Assembly (NCBI GenBank): GCA_900556285.1
Contig: USOF01000013.1
Location: 1-12,149, forward strand
DNA length: 12,149 nt
Reading direction: 5' to 3'
DNA from: an uncultured Collinsella sp.
Lineage (GTDB): Bacteria > Actinomycetota > Coriobacteriia > Coriobacteriales > Coriobacteriaceae
Numbering within the stretch: position 1 is the first letter of the stretch; every line of letters starts with the position of its first letter. The notes beneath the pieces are model-generated. The model was not told the origin of the DNA. It was given only the letters and a program-made list of their open reading frames with translations, and ran no database searches. The position numbers and the translations under genes are program-made. This document shows positions 11,191-12,149 of the stretch, piece by piece.

Positions 11191-12149
11191 ATGAACAGGC
11201 TATTCGACAAATCGATCGTGCTGGCGTGCTGCATCGCAGCCGCCACGGGCCTTGCTGTGGATGCTCGCCTGGTCGCGGCGTTTTGCCTTGGCGTTATTGC
11301 CACCTCGCTGGCCGAGGTCGCACAGGGAAACCGCGCCCGCCGTGCGAGCGAGGCCGCGAGCTACGTCTACATCATCGCGGCCGTCTTCGTGCCGCCGTTT
11401 GTGCCGTTTGCGCCTCTCGCCCTCTATGACATCGCGCGGCGCGTGCGCCGTGAACGCATCTGGCCTGCGCTGGCAATTGGCTCCGTGTTTGCCTGCGCAC
11501 TTGCCACGGACCTTCGCTGCGGCGCGCTCACCACCCGAACGCTGTTGCTAACCGCCATCCTTTCGGTCGCCGCCACGTTGCTGTCGCTGCGCACCGCGCA
11601 GCTGGAGCGCGAACAGGAACGCATGCGTCGCATCCGCGACAAGCTGCAAGAACGCGCCCTGGCACTCGAGGCACGCAACCGCGACCTCGCCGACCGCCAG
11701 GACTACGAAGTCGAGCTCGCGACGCTCGCCGAACGCGCACGCATCGCGCGCGAGATCCACGACAATGTGGGCCACCAACTTACGCGCGCCTCGCTGCAAA
11801 CCGAGGCCCTGCGCGTGGTCCACGCCAACGAGCCCGGCGTCGCCGCCGACTTCGCCGACATCAAGCACACCGTCGACGAGGCGCTTCAGCTTGTGCGCGC
11901 CAGTGTCCACGCGCTAAATGACAACGCGGCCAATCTCTCCGTACAGCTTGAGCGCATTGTTGAGGACGTGCGCTCGGACGGCGGCCCGCAGATTGAGCTT
12001 GAGGTTTTGGCCGAGCATGCACCCGCCAACGTCACCAACTGCTTTGCGGCGATCCTGCGCGAGGCGCTCTCCAACACCATGCGCCACGCCCACGCGCAGA
12101 ACGTCGCCGTGCGATGCATGGAGCATCCGTCGTTTTACCAGCTCATCGT
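11191..12149 (+). CDS. Sensor histidine kinase, NarL/DesK type (HisKA_3), 3'-truncated by window
   Basis: The first 319 residues of a two-component sensor kinase; the reading frame is open to the end of the window. The N-terminal sensor is mostly membrane-embedded, with hydrophobic segments near 8-22, 28-43, 58-79, 92-106 and 117-133 and little extracellular sequence, so it may sense a membrane-related or intramembrane signal. A charged coiled coil (about 134-180) leads to the HisKA_3 dimerisation domain with ERARIAREIHDNVGHQLTRASLQ (181-203), in which His190 is the phosphoacceptor. The HATPase_c domain starts with the N-box AILREALSNTMRHAHAQNVAV (287-307; Glu291, Asn295, His299); the G-boxes lie beyond the window. 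The start ATG is the first in frame after the TACAAT box and has no Shine-Dalgarno. Kinases of this class pair with LuxR/NarL-type regulators, expected just downstream, and often sit beside the ABC exporter they control, as here. Confidence 0.93.
   Translation, partial: MNRLFDKSIVLACCIAAATGLAVDARLVAAFCLGVIATSLAEVAQGNRARRASEAASYVYIIAAVFVPPFVPFAPLALYDIARRVRRERIWPALAIGSVFACALATDLRCGALTTRTLLLTAILSVAATLLSLRTAQLEREQERMRRIRDKLQERALALEARNRDLADRQDYEVELATLAERARIAREIHDNVGHQLTRASLQTEALRVVHANEPGVAADFADIKHTVDEALQLVRASVHALNDNAANLSVQLERIVEDVRSDGGPQIELEVLAEHAPANVTNCFAAILREALSNTMRHAHAQNVAVRCMEHPSFYQLI

Overview
The window looks like chromosome of a high-GC Gram-positive gut bacterium of the class Coriobacteriia, most likely Collinsella or a close relative. 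This is inferred from the GC-rich codon use (heavy G/C at third positions on both strands), the gene families present, a leaderless-type gene start, and short GGGGAC-core palindromic repeats that I associate with that group; no marker gene settles it. The first 65 bases are not biology. They are an Illumina P7/Nextera index adapter with three T-to-G miscalls, so the window begins at an untrimmed contig end, and the first gene is cut there.

Layout. Bases 66-1355 (minus strand): a C-terminally truncated CNNM/DUF21 membrane transporter, preceded in transcription order by a hemolysin III (PAQR-type) membrane protein. Bases 1356-1541: a divergent regulatory region with a good sigma-70 promoter and two copies of a 14-bp operator-like sequence. 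Bases 1542-2507 (plus): a membrane-anchored alpha/beta hydrolase, ending at a strong bidirectional terminator (2554-2592) shared with the converging gene. Bases 2640-3845 (minus): a DUF362 protein with two [4Fe-4S] ferredoxin motifs. Bases 3919-4146: a dense cluster of short hairpin repeats. Bases 4147-7547 (minus): a two-gene MacB/FtsX-type ABC system (ATPase, then an 888-residue permease). Bases 7560-7664: a spacer with one more copy of the hairpin repeat. Bases 7665-10992 (minus): a three-gene ABC-2 exporter operon (ATPase, permease A, permease B). Bases 10993-11190: a divergent regulatory region. Bases 11191-12149 (plus): the start of a NarL/DesK-type sensor histidine kinase, cut by the window edge.

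How the genes work together. The kinase and the divergent ABC-2 exporter form a typical two-component-system/exporter neighbourhood: the kinase probably senses an envelope or small-molecule signal, and a LuxR/NarL-type regulator (expected just beyond the right edge) may act on the shared intergenic region. The MacB/FtsX pair is a second, mechanistically different ABC system that follows on the same strand but is separated by a repeat-bearing spacer. Substrates of both are unknown. The hydrolase, the DUF362 protein and the two membrane proteins at the left look like housekeeping or stress genes without an obvious pathway link.

The most unusual signal is in the repeats. Two copies, one just beyond the stop codon of each ABC operon, share identical flanking arms, but their 13-bp core is inverted. 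Two other copies show a compensatory base change in the stem.
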